From positions 41,496 to 105,495 of the forward strand of contig JANQLT010000202.1 of the NCBI GenBank assembly GCA_028280455.1: 64,000 nucleotides of DNA, given 5' to 3'. The position numbers and the translations under genes were made by a program. A model generated the notes under the pieces. That model made no database searches. It was not told the origin of the DNA and was given only the letters and a program-made list of their open reading frames with translations. The first letter of the stretch is position 1. Each line of letters opens with the position of its first letter. This document shows positions 63,867 to 64,000 of this stretch, piece after piece. Source of the stretch: Kiloniellales bacterium (GTDB taxonomy: Bacteria > Pseudomonadota > Alphaproteobacteria > Kiloniellales > JAKSDN01).

Positions 63867-64000
63867 GTGGCATCGCCGGCCCGTTGCCAAGAGGAAACGA
63901 ACCGCCCCCTCACCCAGCTCCGGCTAGGCTCGGCTGCGCCTCGCCAAGCCTGCGCATCCCTCTCCCCCGTCGGGGGAGAGGGCCGTGGAGGCTTAGCGAA
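63867..64000. repeat. Palindromic intergenic repeat, copy D (cut by window end)
   Basis: Begins with the flank GGTGGCATCGCC shared with copy C, then CGAACCGCCCCCTCACCCAG, the left arm and the hairpin CCCTCTCCCCC...GGGGGAGAGGG (about 63958-63982); the right arm runs off the window. Follows the PilZ gene. Confidence 0.88.

Overview
The window comes from a high-GC alphaproteobacterium, probably of the Rhodospirillales/Kiloniellales kind. The signs are an alphaproteobacterial RpoH, a group-11 ECF sigma factor paired with a ChrR-type zinc anti-sigma factor, small proteins that resemble alphaproteobacterial families (DUF6476, DUF6134), and very GC-rich coding DNA from about 21.1 kb to the end. Species cannot be set from the sequence.

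Positions 1-21,076 form an accessory island. It is visibly less GC-rich, has looser gene spacing and many unrecognised proteins, and ends exactly at the 3' end of a tRNA-Glu(CTC) gene (21,077-21,152, minus strand), a classic integration site. No integrase or second att copy is seen, so the island runs off the left edge. Its contents are: (i) an XRE repressor divergent from a Tat-exported M23 peptidase and a membrane-anchored TPR protein, with a 16-bp palindrome over the shared promoter; (ii) a membrane-anchored Hint (intein-like) protein; (iii) a run of small proteins, including one that looks like DUF6876; (iv) a coiled-coil protein plus HerA-like ATPase pair; (v) a 2107-residue protein with an N-terminal PD-(D/E)XK-type nuclease domain and a very long helical remainder; (vi) a SIR2-domain protein with its own sigma-70 promoter; (vii) a PHP-domain/SMC-like ATPase (TrlF or ppl type) with a gamma-glutamylcyclotransferase-fold partner. 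Items iv-vii look like an anti-phage defence cluster, and v is the least described part.

Positions 21,077-64,000 are chromosomal backbone. Left part: a globin-coupled chemotaxis receptor, threonine aldolase, an RluA-type pseudouridine synthase, rpoH (apparently two promoters: sigma-70 and ECF-type) and L-serine ammonia-lyase. Positions 28.3-37.2 kb hold a singlet-oxygen/photo-oxidative stress locus: rpoE-chrR, divergent from an operon of FAD oxidoreductase, DUF1365, cyclopropane-fatty-acid-type methyltransferase, MFS carrier and DUF3833 lipoprotein, then a facing DUF6134-SDR-SnoaL operon. Three matching ECF11 promoters (TGATCC or CGATCC, 16 bp, CGTA) drive rpoE itself and both operons, which ties them into one regulon.

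Remaining backbone: an enolase-superfamily enzyme and a methyltransferase; a PepSY/response-regulator/histidine-kinase operon; a ferredoxin reductase and 2Fe-2S ferredoxin; a probable hydroxyproline-catabolism cluster (DHDPS-like, enolase-like and proline-racemase-like enzymes); a trehalose-synthase-like glycosyltransferase; a translationally coupled acyl-CoA operon (dehydrogenase, ligase, FlK-like thioesterase fused to a DSBA/HCCA-isomerase domain); ROK sugar kinase with pgi; HupE/UreJ; a desaturase-GH3-epimerase lipid cluster; a second acyl-CoA dehydrogenase; a HAD phosphatase; and a double PilZ protein. Four copies of a long palindromic intergenic repeat are scattered through the backbone and none is in the island.
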